DNA of 64,000 nt, from assembly GCF_000333895.2 (NCBI RefSeq), contig NZ_ANFM02000038.1:1-64000 (forward strand), written 5' to 3'. The position numbers and the translations under genes were made by a program. The DNA comes from Grimontia indica. GTDB taxonomy: Bacteria; Pseudomonadota; Gammaproteobacteria; Enterobacterales; Vibrionaceae. This document shows, piece by piece, positions 1 to 8,422 of the stretch; positions within the stretch are counted from its first letter, which is position 1; the number at the start of each line of letters is the position of its first letter. The notes below the pieces were generated by a model that was given only the letters and a program-made list of their open reading frames with translations, made no database searches and was not told where the DNA came from.

Positions 1-106
1 TGACTACACCTGCAAAGGAACGCCGCGATCACAACGCCAGTCAAACTCGCTGAATCCGGCATCTTCAGGTCGTTTGGGTATATAGTGTCGGTACAAAGGA
101 CAAAAA
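1..106. other. Left-edge leader upstream of maa
   Basis: No complete gene is visible. The plus strand carries a short frame open from the window edge to a TAG at 83-85; it could be the tail of an upstream gene but is too short to judge. A good ribosome site, AAAGGA at 96-101, lies just before the maa ATG. Confidence 0.4.
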
Positions 107-688
107 ATGAAAACCGAGAAGCAAAAAATGCTAAGTGGTGAGCTTTATCGCGCGAGTGATGAAGAGCTGGTGGCAGATAAAATGCGATGCCGTGAAGCCA
201 TGCGTCGCTTTAACCAAGGTGTACCTGAGAGTGACGACTGGAAAAGGGCTAAGCGTGATTTGCTGCCAAACGCGCCCGACTCAGTGTATATCGAGCCGCC
301 ATTTTTCTGTGATTACGGTATTCATGTGACCTTTGGTGAGAATGTTTTTATCAACTTTAACTGCACCATTTTGGATGTTGCGCCTGTGACTATTGGTCAT
401 CGTGTGATGATGGCGAACAATGTGCAGCTTTTGACAGCAACACACCCATTGGATGTTCAACGCCGTGTCTATGATTTGGTTGAATACGGTTTGCCCATCA
501 GCATCGGCGACAATGCGTGGTTAGGTGGCGGTGTGATTGTTCTGCCGGGTGTGACGATTGGTAAGAACTGTGTCATTGGCGCGGGCAGTGTGGTGACAAA
601 AGATATTCCAGACAACACGATTGCTGTCGGTAACCCTGCCAAAGTGGTGCGTGAGCTGACTGCTGAGGAAATCGCTGAGCGCAGTTAA
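107..688 (+). CDS. maa: Maltose O-acetyltransferase
   Basis: Acetyl-CoA-dependent sugar O-acetyltransferase of the LacA/Maa family (cytoplasmic trimer), which acetylates maltose, glucose and other sugars; the physiological role is poorly defined. The 193-residue length is normal. The N-terminal maltose-acetyltransferase domain (about residues 5-60) is followed by left-handed beta-helix hexapeptide repeats (about 75-185). The catalytic histidine is H113 in the ATHPLD motif. The ATG is preceded by AAAGGA. The last codons overlap the convergent small cysteine-cluster gene by 4 bp. Acceptor sugar cannot be read from sequence, so other sugar or nodulation-type acetyltransferase activity is possible. 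Confidence 0.93.
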   Translation: MKTEKQKMLSGELYRASDEELVADKMRCREAMRRFNQGVPESDDWKRAKRDLLPNAPDSVYIEPPFFCDYGIHVTFGENVFINFNCTILDVAPVTIGHRVMMANNVQLLTATHPLDVQRRVYDLVEYGLPISIGDNAWLGGGVIVLPGVTIGKNCVIGAGSVVTKDIPDNTIAVGNPAKVVRELTAEEIAERS

Positions 689-948
689 GTTAACGATTCC
701 AACTCTGTGAGCACGTCAATCGCATATTGATTGGTGCTGCCACAAATATCCCGGTCAGCTTTGAATTGCCCACACACGGCAGGGCGCTCAGGCTGGCCGA
801 AAATTTTACAAAGATTCTCTTCATTCAATTGGATACAACGGACGCCGGCCGGTTTGCCATTGGGCATACCCGGAATAGGCGAAGAAATGCTTGGCGCGAT
901 GCAGCAAGCACCACAGCCTAAACGACAGCTTACAGCGGTATCAGTCAT
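685..948 (-). CDS. YkgJ-family cysteine-cluster protein (small)
   Basis: An 87-residue protein of the zinc- or iron-chelating CxxCxxCC family (YkgJ/YeiW type). The signature starts near residue 8 as CRLGCGACC, with further cysteines at the CIQL, LCKIF, VCGQF and DICGS positions, so nearly all of the conserved cysteines are present. Function is unknown in the family; metal binding is assumed from the cysteine pattern. It starts with ATG at 948. It converges on maa with a 4-bp overlap and diverges from the related cysteine-cluster gene at 1166, with about 217 bp between them. Confidence 0.85.
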   Translation of the reverse strand: MTDTAVSCRLGCGACCIAPSISSPIPGMPNGKPAGVRCIQLNEENLCKIFGQPERPAVCGQFKADRDICGSTNQYAIDVLTELESLT

Positions 949-1165
949 CTCTCAGCCTCAATGAGCGGGGTATTTGGTTATAATCCAATCGTGGGCGCGC
1001 ACAGTATCACTCACGCTGAGCAAACGCAAAGTGTTGATGGCTATCGCCCATAAGCCCTTGATTGACAGTCGCTGAGCGCAGGGATTTCGCCTTGCGCTTG
1101 CAGTTTCTGCTCTGGGTGGTATAACGAGCGCCTTTATCAAGATTGACTGGCAGGAACGGGTAAGC

Positions 1166-1609
1166 ATGACAACGCCTTTCTGGGAACAAAAAACACTGAC
1201 TGAAATGACTGACGCAGAGTGGGAATCGCTGTGCGACGGTTGCGGTAAGTGCTGTCTTCATAAACTGATCGATGAAGACACCGAGGAGTTGTACTACACC
1301 AACATTGCTTGCAGTCTGCTGGATGATAAAACTTGCTCGTGTAAAGACTACCCGAACCGCTTTAGCTATGACGAAGACTGCCTGAAGCTTTCCCGCGAGA
1401 AGATTGAAGAGTTCTATTGGCTGCCGGATACCTGTGCTTACCGTTTGCTGGCAGAAGATAAACCACTTCCAGCCTGGCACCCACTCCTTACCGGGTCAAA
1501 AGATGCCATGCATGCCGCGAACGAATCAGTACGCGAGAAAGTGGTTTACGAAATCGACGTGATTGATTGGGAAGACCACATCATCAATCATCCTAGCCGT
1601 CGAGGTTAA
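1166..1609 (+). CDS. ycgN: UPF0260/YcgN-family cysteine-cluster protein
   Basis: A 147-residue YcgN-type member of the same broad metal-chelating cysteine-cluster superfamily. The [11 protein letters not shown] motif lies near residues 24-34, followed by conserved cysteines in the [17 protein letters not shown] and DCLKL segments and a late cysteine in the TCAYR motif. The biochemical role is not established. ATG at 1166 follows AGGAACGGG. The gene ends 5 bp before dusC, so the two are probably co-transcribed; whether this links the protein to tRNA modification is unproven. Confidence 0.9.
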   Translation: MTTPFWEQKTLTEMTDAEWESLCDGCGKCCLHKLIDEDTEELYYTNIACSLLDDKTCSCKDYPNRFSYDEDCLKLSREKIEEFYWLPDTCAYRLLAEDKPLPAWHPLLTGSKDAMHAANESVREKVVYEIDVIDWEDHIINHPSRRG

Positions 1610-1614
1610 CTCCT

Positions 1615-2589
1615 GTGAAGTTGACCCTTGGTCCAATGGAGGGCGTGCTTGACCCTCTGATGCGTCAAATGCTGACAGAGATTAACCCTTATGATCTCTG
1701 CGTGACGGAATTTGTGCGTGTCGTCGATGCGAAACTGCCTCCCCGTGTCTACTACAAGCTAAGTCCTGAATTGGAAAATGGCGGTAAAACGCCGTCGGGT
1801 ACACCCGTGCGTGTGCAACTGCTAGGTCAGTCTCCGCAATACATGGGTGAAAACGCCGCACTGGTGGCTGAACTTGGCTCGTCTGGGGTGGATATCAACT
1901 TTGGGTGCCCATCCAAGACGGTAAACGGCAACAAAGGTGGGGCGGCTCTTCTGAAAGAACCTGAGCTGATGTATCAGGTGGTGAAAGCCGTTCGTGAAGC
2001 GGTGCCTTCCGACCAAGTCGTCAGCGCCAAAGTGCGTCTGGGCTTTGATGATGTCTCTGCCTATCGTGAAATTGCCGATGCGGTGCAATCTGGCGGCGCT
2101 AATGAAATTGTCGTTCATGGTCGCAGCAAAGCAGATGCTTATAAGGCGGGAACTATTCGTTGGGATTTGATTGGTGATTTGGCAAAGAGCTTATCGATTC
2201 CAGTGATTGCCAATGGTGATATTTGGTGTCGAGATGACGCGCTAAAATGTGCGGAAGTGTCGGGTTGTGAAACTTTGATGGTTTGCCGTGGCGCGCTGAA
2301 TATGCCGAATCTTGCGGCACACATTAAAGCCGATAATGCACCGATGTCTTGGCATCAAGTGCTGATGCTCTTGGTTCGTTATTCAGAATTTGAAATTCGT
2401 GGTGACAAGGGTATGTACTACCCGAACCGAGTAAAACAATGGTTCCGTTATCTGCAGGCTGAATACCCAGAAGCGAAAGAGCTGTTTGTGCGTATTCGCC
2501 AGCTTAAAGACAAACAACAAATTCTGGGTGAAATCATCAGCACGCTAAACAATGTGGAGCGTCAGACTGCTGTTGAGAGCTTTGCTTAA
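1615..2589 (+). CDS. dusC: tRNA-dihydrouridine(16) synthase
   Basis: FMN- and NADPH-dependent reduction of uridine 16 in the tRNA D-loop. The 324-residue protein has the TIM-barrel Dus fold with the N-terminal GPMEGV flavin motif and the catalytic cysteine C98 in the NFGCPSK segment, at the same position as in E. coli DusC. The KVRLG and VHGRSK motifs that contact flavin and tRNA are intact. The start is GTG; no ATG occurs near the conserved N-terminus MKLTLGPMEG. It lies 5 bp after ycgN. A hairpin terminator follows at 2611. Confidence 0.95.
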   Translation: MKLTLGPMEGVLDPLMRQMLTEINPYDLCVTEFVRVVDAKLPPRVYYKLSPELENGGKTPSGTPVRVQLLGQSPQYMGENAALVAELGSSGVDINFGCPSKTVNGNKGGAALLKEPELMYQVVKAVREAVPSDQVVSAKVRLGFDDVSAYREIADAVQSGGANEIVVHGRSKADAYKAGTIRWDLIGDLAKSLSIPVIANGDIWCRDDALKCAEVSGCETLMVCRGALNMPNLAAHIKADNAPMSWHQVLMLLVRYSEFEIRGDKGMYYPNRVKQWFRYLQAEYPEAKELFVRIRQLKDKQQILGEIISTLNNVERQTAVESFA

Positions 2590-2610
2590 AATTGATTTCA
2601 AGAAACATGA

Positions 2611-2636
2611 AAAAGGCAGACTTTGGTCTGCCTTTT
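2611..2636. terminator. Bidirectional terminator, dusC / SDR gene
   Basis: Hairpin GGCAGAC-tttg-GTCTGCC flanked by AAAA and TTTT, between two convergent genes, so it can stop transcription from both sides. Confidence 0.85.
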
Positions 2637-2667
2637 CTCTTTTCTCTTTTCGTTTTTGCTACCTAGA

Positions 2668-3342
2668 TCAGTACTGGTTTAAGACCCGACCCGGCAAAAT
2701 ACGGTAGTCGATGCGTCCAGGCCAATTCTGTTCGGACAGCGCTGAGATCATGGCTCGCGCAACACGCACGGCTTCTACAGGCTCAAAATCAGCCAAAGGA
2801 CCCGCAAGGAATGGATTCAGCAGCGGCATGATTCGCTGCAGGAATTGTTCATCCTTTCTTGGTTCTTCACGCTCTCCAACCAACGGGCCGGGACGTGCCA
2901 CTAAAAGGCGTTCATACCCCATCTCTGAAAGTGCGCGCTCCATTTTACCTTTGCAGCGCAGGTAATGGGATGGTGACCAAGGGTGAGCCAACATACTGGA
3001 AACCACGGCCAGATGCTTAACGCCGACAACGGCCATCATACGTGCAACCTTGACCACTAGGTGATAATCCACCTCTTCTAGAGCCGATTTCGAGCCTGCC
3101 TGCTTCTTGGTTGTACCTAAGGAAATATACCCTTGAAGTGGCACGGGCCACTGAGGTTGCCAGTGAGTGACTGAAAGGTCAGGACTTTGATGGACAATGA
3201 TTTTTTCAGACACCACAGCGACAGGGCGTCGCGTTACAACGTGGATGTGGGAGACATCAGGGTCCCCCAGTAATTGATGTAATAACTCGTCACCTACCAA
3301 GCCGGTCGCACCGGCGATAATGACACTTCGAGACGATGGCAC
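2668..3342 (-). CDS. NAD(P)-binding atypical SDR oxidoreductase
   Basis: A 224-residue Rossmann-fold protein of the atypical short-chain dehydrogenase/NAD(P)H-binding class, similar in layout to the TIP30/HTATIP2 and YbjT-like groups. The dinucleotide motif GATGLVG lies at about residues 11-17, and an SSM segment plus a YLRCKGKME stretch correspond to the usual Ser and Tyr/Lys region. Substrate unknown. The start is GTG at 3342, preceded by AGAGGA about 10 nt upstream; there is no ATG before the Rossmann motif. It converges on dusC. Confidence 0.85.
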   Translation of the reverse strand: MPSSRSVIIAGATGLVGDELLHQLLGDPDVSHIHVVTRRPVAVVSEKIIVHQSPDLSVTHWQPQWPVPLQGYISLGTTKKQAGSKSALEEVDYHLVVKVARMMAVVGVKHLAVVSSMLAHPWSPSHYLRCKGKMERALSEMGYERLLVARPGPLVGEREEPRKDEQFLQRIMPLLNPFLAGPLADFEPVEAVRVARAMISALSEQNWPGRIDYRILPGRVLNQY

Positions 3343-3544
3343 TGACAGAAAGTCCTCTTAAATCAATTGCGGCTAGACTACCACGGTTTGAGCAAAACTA
3401 TTCAACGCCTTAGACCAATTATTCGATTTGTCGCGTAGTTCTACTGGTCAAAAAATGACCTTGCTTTCATAAGGAGAAGTCGAAAATCAGCGGTGACGGG
3501 CGTTTTGGGTTATGATCCGTTTTTTACATCTTTAGAGAACCACA

Positions 3545-4189
3545 ATGACGTCGATGGTCGAATTACAAAGTGACTGGGAAGGTATGCCGGCCACTTTTAT
3601 TGAAGGTGCGCTTTTGGCTGCGAACCTGTCTCCAGCACCTTTGGACCCTGAAAATAGCTGGTTGCCTATTCTGGTGACAGGTGGAATGGACGAAGACGAT
3701 GTAGAGCCAATCACCACTGAGCAGAAAAAGGCGGTGATGCTGCGATTTGAGCAGCAGTATGTGGCACTGATGAAGCACACCTACGAACTGCCTGTAGAGT
3801 TGTCACTCGACGCATCACGAAATGAAAATCATCAGGCTTTTGCCGAAGGCTTTCTCGCTGTTTGGCCTCACATTGAACCGGCATGGCAAGAGATCATAGT
3901 GTCTGATGGTAGCCGACGCATGCTTTCGGCACTGATGACGACCATGCTTTTCCTTCATGACGAGCAAGGTACGCTGGACCAAATGAAAGAAGCAGGACTG
4001 GCGGCACTGCCATCGCCAGAAAAGTACTACCAGCAACTACCTCTGATGATTAACGAAGTGGCGCTGGCGGCTGATGAAGTGCAGCAGGGTTCCGGCGCTC
4101 GTGCAGTGAATCCGTACAAAACTGTTGGTCGTAATGACCCATGCCCTTGTGGCAGCGGAAAGAAATTCAAAAAGTGCTGCGGTAAGTGA
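3545..4189 (+). CDS. UPF0149/YecA-family protein with SEC-C zinc motif
   Basis: A 214-residue protein. The N-terminal part (about 1-170) is the YecA/YgfB-like helical UPF0149 domain. The last 22 residues form a SEC-C motif, NDPCPCGSGKKFKKCCG, the zinc-binding tail also found at the end of SecA and used for ribosome or protein contacts. This architecture matches E. coli YecA, a proposed SecA-related accessory factor. ATG at 3545 encodes MTSMVEL, and a second ATG three codons on is a possible alternative start. The stop overlaps the next start as TGATG, indicating translational coupling with the Nudix gene. Confidence 0.88.
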   Translation: MTSMVELQSDWEGMPATFIEGALLAANLSPAPLDPENSWLPILVTGGMDEDDVEPITTEQKKAVMLRFEQQYVALMKHTYELPVELSLDASRNENHQAFAEGFLAVWPHIEPAWQEIIVSDGSRRMLSALMTTMLFLHDEQGTLDQMKEAGLAALPSPEKYYQQLPLMINEVALAADEVQQGSGARAVNPYKTVGRNDPCPCGSGKKFKKCCGK

Positions 4190-4575
4190 TGACGACTTCT
4201 CCAATCTTGGTTGTCGCTGGTGTACTCACTGACGGTGATAGCATTCTCATTACCCAGCGCTTTGATCATGAAGGCGGTCTTTGGGAGTTTCCTGGTGGCA
4301 AAGTAGAACACGGAGAAACTGAGCCAGAGGCTTTAGCCAGAGAACTATTGGAAGAGTTGTCTATTAAGGTAGAGGTTGGTGAGTATCTCACCGAAACGCT
4401 CCACCATTATCCGACCAAGTCGATACTACTCAAAAGCTACCGCTGTAAGCTGGTGGAAGGTGAGTTGACCCTGCATTGCCATCAGGCAAAGGCATGGGTA
4501 AGCCAATCAGAGTTGGAGGATTATATCTTCAGTGATGCAGATAAGCCCTTGGTAGCGCTACTGAAAAGCAAATAA
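4189..4575 (+). CDS. Nudix hydrolase (MutT/NudG-like pyrophosphohydrolase)
   Basis: A 128-residue Nudix protein that should hydrolyse a nucleoside triphosphate, such as oxidised dGTP or a modified CTP, to the monophosphate. The Nudix box spans about residues 37-58, GGKVEHGE...RELLEEL, with the metal-binding RE..EE core intact; the usual glycine after EEL is serine here. The overall layout is close to both MutT and NudG, and I cannot choose between them. I use ATG at 4189, overlapping the upstream stop; the adjacent GTG at 4186 is an alternative. A terminator follows. Confidence 0.9.
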   Translation: MTTSPILVVAGVLTDGDSILITQRFDHEGGLWEFPGGKVEHGETEPEALARELLEELSIKVEVGEYLTETLHHYPTKSILLKSYRCKLVEGELTLHCHQAKAWVSQSELEDYIFSDADKPLVALLKSK

Positions 4576-4576
4576 C

Positions 4577-4606
4577 AAAAATCCCAGCCAAGGCTGGGAT
4601 TTTTTA
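4577..4606. terminator. Bidirectional terminator, Nudix gene / dsbB
   Basis: Stem ATCCCAGCC-aa-GGCTGGGAT with A-run before and TTTTT after; it separates two convergent genes. Confidence 0.88.
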
Positions 4607-4632
4607 TGATTCTATCGACGCAACGGCTTCAA

Positions 4633-5169
4633 CTAGAAGAGGCGGCGCTCGCGCTTACCGAACAGCTGAGACAACACAACAACAGCCAACACAACCAGCA
4701 TGGCTGCGAAAATGACGACCAGCCATTGAGGCATAGACAGTGTCAGGAATTGCCAAACAATCTTGCTGCAATCGCCACTGGCTTCAAACATCCATGGAAC
4801 CCATTGGTTCAATGGCGCCCATGAAGGGAAAGAAACAAAGATATCGCAGGTCGCACCAAACAGGTCGTTCGGATCCGGGAATTGGTAGCCGACATGTTCG
4901 ATGGAAAGTTTAAGCCCCCAACCTGCCGCAACACCCCAGGCAATCAGTCCTGACCAGCGTACCAGTGCGTTTTGCGGAGCAATCATACCGATGAGACCCG
5001 CACCCACCACACCCAGCATGGCAACACGCTCGTAGATACACATGACGCAAGGCGCCAAGTCCATCACGTGTTGGAAAAACAGCGCACAACCTTCGAGGAT
5101 TAAACCCGACAGCATCAGCAGAAACCAAGCGCCACGCCCACGGGATATTTCGTTGAAATACGACAACAT
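4633..5169 (-). CDS. dsbB: Disulfide bond formation protein DsbB
   Basis: Inner-membrane quinone reductase that reoxidises periplasmic DsbA, passing electrons to ubiquinone or menaquinone. The 178-residue form starting at ATG 5169 (MLSYFNEISRGRGAW) lines up with E. coli DsbB, including four catalytic cysteines: C41/C44 in CVMC and C108/C134 in the second periplasmic loop. Four membrane helices are expected. A longer frame begins with TTG at 5196 but its extra residues have no counterpart, so I reject it. It follows nhaB on the same strand, an arrangement I recall from Vibrio. Confidence 0.95.
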   Translation of the reverse strand: MLSYFNEISRGRGAWFLLMLSGLILEGCALFFQHVMDLAPCVMCIYERVAMLGVVGAGLIGMIAPQNALVRWSGLIAWGVAAGWGLKLSIEHVGYQFPDPNDLFGATCDIFVSFPSWAPLNQWVPWMFEASGDCSKIVWQFLTLSMPQWLVVIFAAMLVVLAVVVLSQLFGKRERRLF

Positions 5170-5194
5170 AGAATACGAATCCGTTGTAAAAGAC

Positions 5195-5219
5195 AAAGCC
5201 CCACCGGAGGCGGGACTTT
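5195..5219 (-). terminator. Hairpin between nhaB and dsbB
   Basis: Minus-strand stem AGTCCCGCC-tcc-GGTGGGGCT (two wobble pairs), then TTTGTCTTTT. It is a likely partial terminator for nhaB; read-through could feed dsbB. Confidence 0.6.
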
Positions 5220-5254
5220 GCTATTCAAAAAGTTACGGAGCTGGAAATCAAGCC

Positions 5255-6841
5255 TTAATGACCAGTACTCACGGCACCAGCCGCTTCAACGGTGCCAAGT
5301 GTGATCCAACCCGCCTCATAGAACCACTCCGTCATTGGAAGCAGCAGCAACTCGATACCTGCGAGACCTACCAGACCCATGACGACGGTGTATGGCAGCG
5401 CCATGTAAACCATCTTGCCGTACGACAAGCGCAGGAGCGGAGCCAGGGTTGATGTCAGCAGGAACAGGAACGCAGCCTGACCATTAGGTGTTGCCACCGA
5501 CGGAAGGTTGGTACCGGTATTGATTGCGACAGCGAGAAGCTCGAATTGTTCACGAGTAATGATGCCATCCATCAGAGCCGCTTTAACTTCGTTGATGTAA
5601 ACCGTACCAACGAATACGTTATCTGACACCATGGAGAGCAAACCGTTCGCTATGTAGAACATGGTGAGCTGCGCACCACCTTCCAGTTGCAGAACGGCAC
5701 TGATCACTGGAGTAAACAGGCCTTGGTCGACGATAACCGCAACCACTGAGAAGAAAACCGCCAACAGTGCAGTAAACGGCAGCGCTTCTTCAAACGCTTT
5801 ACCGATATGGTGCTCGTCAATAACGCCGGTGAAAGAGGTTGCCAGGATGATAACGCTCAAGCCAATCAAACCAACTGCGGCCAAGTGCATTGCTAGTGCG
5901 ATAACCAGCCAAACTGCAATGATCGCCTGAACAACAAGCTTTGCCACGTCGTAGTTGGTGCGTTTCGCACGCTCGGCATTGTTAAACTCAACCAGGATTT
6001 GGCGAACGTTTTCAGGCAGTTTTGCACCGTAATCAAACAGGCCAAATTTTTCGACAAATGCACAGGTCGCCAAGCCACAGAACAAAACTGGCAAGGTAAC
6101 AGGCAGCATTCGGACGATGAACTCACCGAATTGCCAACCTGCTTTTTCAGCGATGATCAGGTTTTGAGGCTCACCTACCATGGTCATTACACCACCCAGT
6201 GCGGTACCTACACCCGCATGCATCAGCAGGCTGCGCAGGAATGCACGGTAATTCTCAAGGTCATCGCGGCTTAGGTCATCGCGAACAGACTCGTCTGAGG
6301 TATGGTCATGGTTGGATTGGAAGTCTTTACCTGATGCAACACGGTGGTAAATAGAGTAGAAGCCAACTGCCACACTGATAACAACAGCTATCACGGTCAG
6401 CGCATCAAGGAATGCAGAAAGTAATGCGGCTGCAGAACAGAAGGCCAGAGACAACAGCGTTTTCGACTGAATACCGAGCAGGATTTTGGTAAAGATGAAC
6501 AGCAATAGCTGCTTCATGAAGTAGATACCCGCCACCATAAAGATAAGCAGCAGCAGAACTTCGAAGTTCGCAACCAGCTCGTGTTTCACCGTGGCTGGGC
6601 TGGTCATCCCAATGGCTACGGCTTCGATAGCCAATAAGCCGCCAGGCTGAAGTGGGTAACATTTAAGTGCCATCGCCAGAGTGAAAATAAATTCCACCAC
6701 AAGCAACCAACCCGCGATAAACGGATCGATAGCGAAAACAATTGGGTTGATAATCAAGAACGCAATAATCGCCGCTTTGTACCAGTCGGGCGCCTTACCG
6801 AGAAAGTTCTTGATGAAAGCATTCCTTAGCGTAATGGCCAT
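5255..6841 (-). CDS. nhaB: Na+/H+ antiporter NhaB
   Basis: Electrogenic inner-membrane Na+/H+ exchanger for sodium tolerance and pH control. The 528-residue protein starts at ATG 6841 ([22 protein letters not shown]), the typical NhaB N-terminus; the frame extends further upstream but that part is not NhaB-like. About twelve hydrophobic segments run through the protein, and conserved stretches such as [16 protein letters not shown] and [15 protein letters not shown] are present. It is divergent from fadR across a long intergenic region and followed by dsbB. Confidence 0.95.
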   Translation of the reverse strand: MAITLRNAFIKNFLGKAPDWYKAAIIAFLIINPIVFAIDPFIAGWLLVVEFIFTLAMALKCYPLQPGGLLAIEAVAIGMTSPATVKHELVANFEVLLLLIFMVAGIYFMKQLLLFIFTKILLGIQSKTLLSLAFCSAAALLSAFLDALTVIAVVISVAVGFYSIYHRVASGKDFQSNHDHTSDESVRDDLSRDDLENYRAFLRSLLMHAGVGTALGGVMTMVGEPQNLIIAEKAGWQFGEFIVRMLPVTLPVLFCGLATCAFVEKFGLFDYGAKLPENVRQILVEFNNAERAKRTNYDVAKLVVQAIIAVWLVIALAMHLAAVGLIGLSVIILATSFTGVIDEHHIGKAFEEALPFTALLAVFFSVVAVIVDQGLFTPVISAVLQLEGGAQLTMFYIANGLLSMVSDNVFVGTVYINEVKAALMDGIITREQFELLAVAINTGTNLPSVATPNGQAAFLFLLTSTLAPLLRLSYGKMVYMALPYTVVMGLVGLAGIELLLLPMTEWFYEAGWITLGTVEAAGAVSTGH

Positions 6842-7508
6842 GTATATGTCTCTGTTTCTTATAAAAGCAAGTTCTATGGAGGCTTGAAATGAAGATGTAA
6901 ACGCTCTGTTGTGACAGGCGGCGGTAAAATTACATAATTTCAATTTTTGTTGAAATGTTTGGAATCTGACCCCTAAACGTCGATTTATCGACGAAAAGTA
7001 CCGCTGAAACCCATCGCATAGGCAAACTCGGAGCACACAATACAGCGACTTTTCAAACAGTCAACAATCCGTTGCATGTTAATTAAATTACTGGAGTATG
7101 TTACGAAAAAACGCGACTCCAACCCTGGGCTTTTGAAATATCCTGTAACATTTGGGCGCCGTTATTCTATGCATGGGATTGGTTGTATACAGTGATGGGG
7201 ATCAAGGATAACGTGCAGCAGAAAACAATCGCTATTCTTTTCGCCATTGATGGGCGTGAAGAGGTTGTAAAATTGGTAGCTGGTCAGTTTTTACGGTTTA
7301 AAACGCACATAAAAGTGCATGTTGTGGTTATGAAACCAGACAAGGCAGCTGTTCAAGTTAGATGAAAATTTAATTAACTGTGATGTACGCCCGTCAAATC
7401 ACAGTTAAATGGGCGCAAACGATACCCTTCTTAGGTTTCTAGGTGGCGAGGATAAGTGGTATGATGAGTTATTAATCAAGATAAGAAGCAACCTGGAAAC
7501 AACACTCA
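6842..7508. other. Long nhaB-fadR intergenic region
   Basis: 667 bp with no convincing gene. It should hold both divergent promoters. The one clear structure is an inverted repeat at 7374-7408, annotated separately. A 60-codon TTG-started frame at 7183-7365 is rejected. Confidence 0.6.
7374..7408. repeat. Perfect 11-bp inverted repeat upstream of fadR
   Basis: TTAACTGTGAT at 7374-7384 and ATCACAGTTAA at 7398-7408, separated by 13 bp, about 100 bp before fadR. The arms contain TGTGA/TCACA, but the 15-bp gap between those pentamers does not fit a CRP site (6 bp). No T-run follows, so it is more like an operator than a terminator. Confidence 0.7.
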
Positions 7509-8360
7509 ATGGTTATTAAGGCGGATAGCCCGGCAACTTTTGCTGAGAAATATATCATCGAGAGCATCTGGAATAATCACTTTCCACAAGGCTCTATTCT
7601 TCCCGCAGAGCGCGAGTTGTCAGAACTGATTGGTGTCACACGTACAACCCTTCGAGAGGTGCTACAGCGCCTGGCTCGTGACGGCTGGTTGACTATCCAA
7701 CATGGTAAGCCGACGCGCGTGAATGACTACATGAACACATCAGGTCTCAACATTCTCGATACGCTGGTTACCCTAGAGGGTGAAGATGTTCACGGTGTGT
7801 TGGAAAACCTGCTGTCAGCACGCACCGACATCAGTGGCGTTTACATGCGTTATGCGGTGAAAAATGACCCGCAAATCTGTGCAGACCTGATAGAGAAAGT
7901 GATTGGTCGTTGTGAGGCCCTGCTGGCAAGCGACAGCTTCGCGAGCTTCATTGAAGCGGCTGAAGAGAAAGACGCCATCTTGCAGGATGTGAAGAAAATC
8001 TACGACGCGTTCGGTAAAACTGATCTGGACACCTGCGAAGCGGTTTGCCGTGGTCGTGCTTTCAACCACTTCGACTACATGCTGTTCCAAGGCATGGCGC
8101 AACGCTCAGGGAACAAAGTTTACGTATTGACCATGAACGGCATGCGTAAAATCTACTCTCGCGTTGGTGGTTACTACTTCATGGACAAGCGTGCTTGTGA
8201 ACTGGCGATTCAGTTCTACCGTGATTTGCTGGTTATCACGAATGAAGGCCGTCATCTGGATGTGGCTGATCGCATCAAGCAATATGGTCGTGAAAGCGGT
8301 GCGATTTGGTTCCATAACCGCGATACCATTGCCAAGCTGATGGAGCAGGAAGAAGCTTAA
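7509..8360 (+). CDS. fadR: Fatty acid metabolism regulator FadR
   Basis: Acyl-CoA-responsive GntR-family transcription factor that represses beta-oxidation genes and activates unsaturated fatty acid synthesis. The winged helix-turn-helix covers about residues 8-75 (PAERELSELIGVTRTTLREVL) and the helical acyl-CoA domain the rest. At 283 residues it is about 40 longer than E. coli FadR. The extra acidic stretch in the middle (about residues 130-175) matches the Vibrio insertion, reported to create a second ligand site. A candidate target site lies before fadH in this window. A strong terminator follows. Confidence 0.96.
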   Translation: MVIKADSPATFAEKYIIESIWNNHFPQGSILPAERELSELIGVTRTTLREVLQRLARDGWLTIQHGKPTRVNDYMNTSGLNILDTLVTLEGEDVHGVLENLLSARTDISGVYMRYAVKNDPQICADLIEKVIGRCEALLASDSFASFIEAAEEKDAILQDVKKIYDAFGKTDLDTCEAVCRGRAFNHFDYMLFQGMAQRSGNKVYVLTMNGMRKIYSRVGGYYFMDKRACELAIQFYRDLLVITNEGRHLDVADRIKQYGRESGAIWFHNRDTIAKLMEQEEA

Positions 8361-8374
8361 TCCTGTCTTTCCTG

Positions 8375-8406
8375 AAAAAAAAACCGCCACTTCTGGCGGT
8401 TTTTTT
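8375..8406. terminator. Bidirectional terminator, fadR / ycgB
   Basis: Stem CCGCCA-cttc-TGGCGG extended by A/T pairs, with nine A before and seven T after, between convergent genes. Confidence 0.92.
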
Positions 8407-8422
8407 GTCTGTGTGCGTCTCG

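Noticed and set aside
4-106. C-terminal coding tail on the minus strand at the left edge
   Set aside because: A frame ends at 4-6 but continues antisense into maa for under 60 codons without any recognisable family.
5170-5196. Nine extra N-terminal residues for DsbB
   Set aside because: They require a TTG start and extend past the N-terminus shared with E. coli DsbB; the cysteine numbering also fits the shorter form.
7278-7294. AGCTGGTCAGTTTTTAC as a FadR site before fadR
   Set aside because: The left half matches FadR well but the right half does not; about 10 of 16 informative positions agree, too weak to call.
7183-7365. 60-codon plus-strand reading frame in the nhaB-fadR gap
   Set aside because: It opens with TTG, has no clear ribosome site, no recognisable motif and lies in a likely promoter region.
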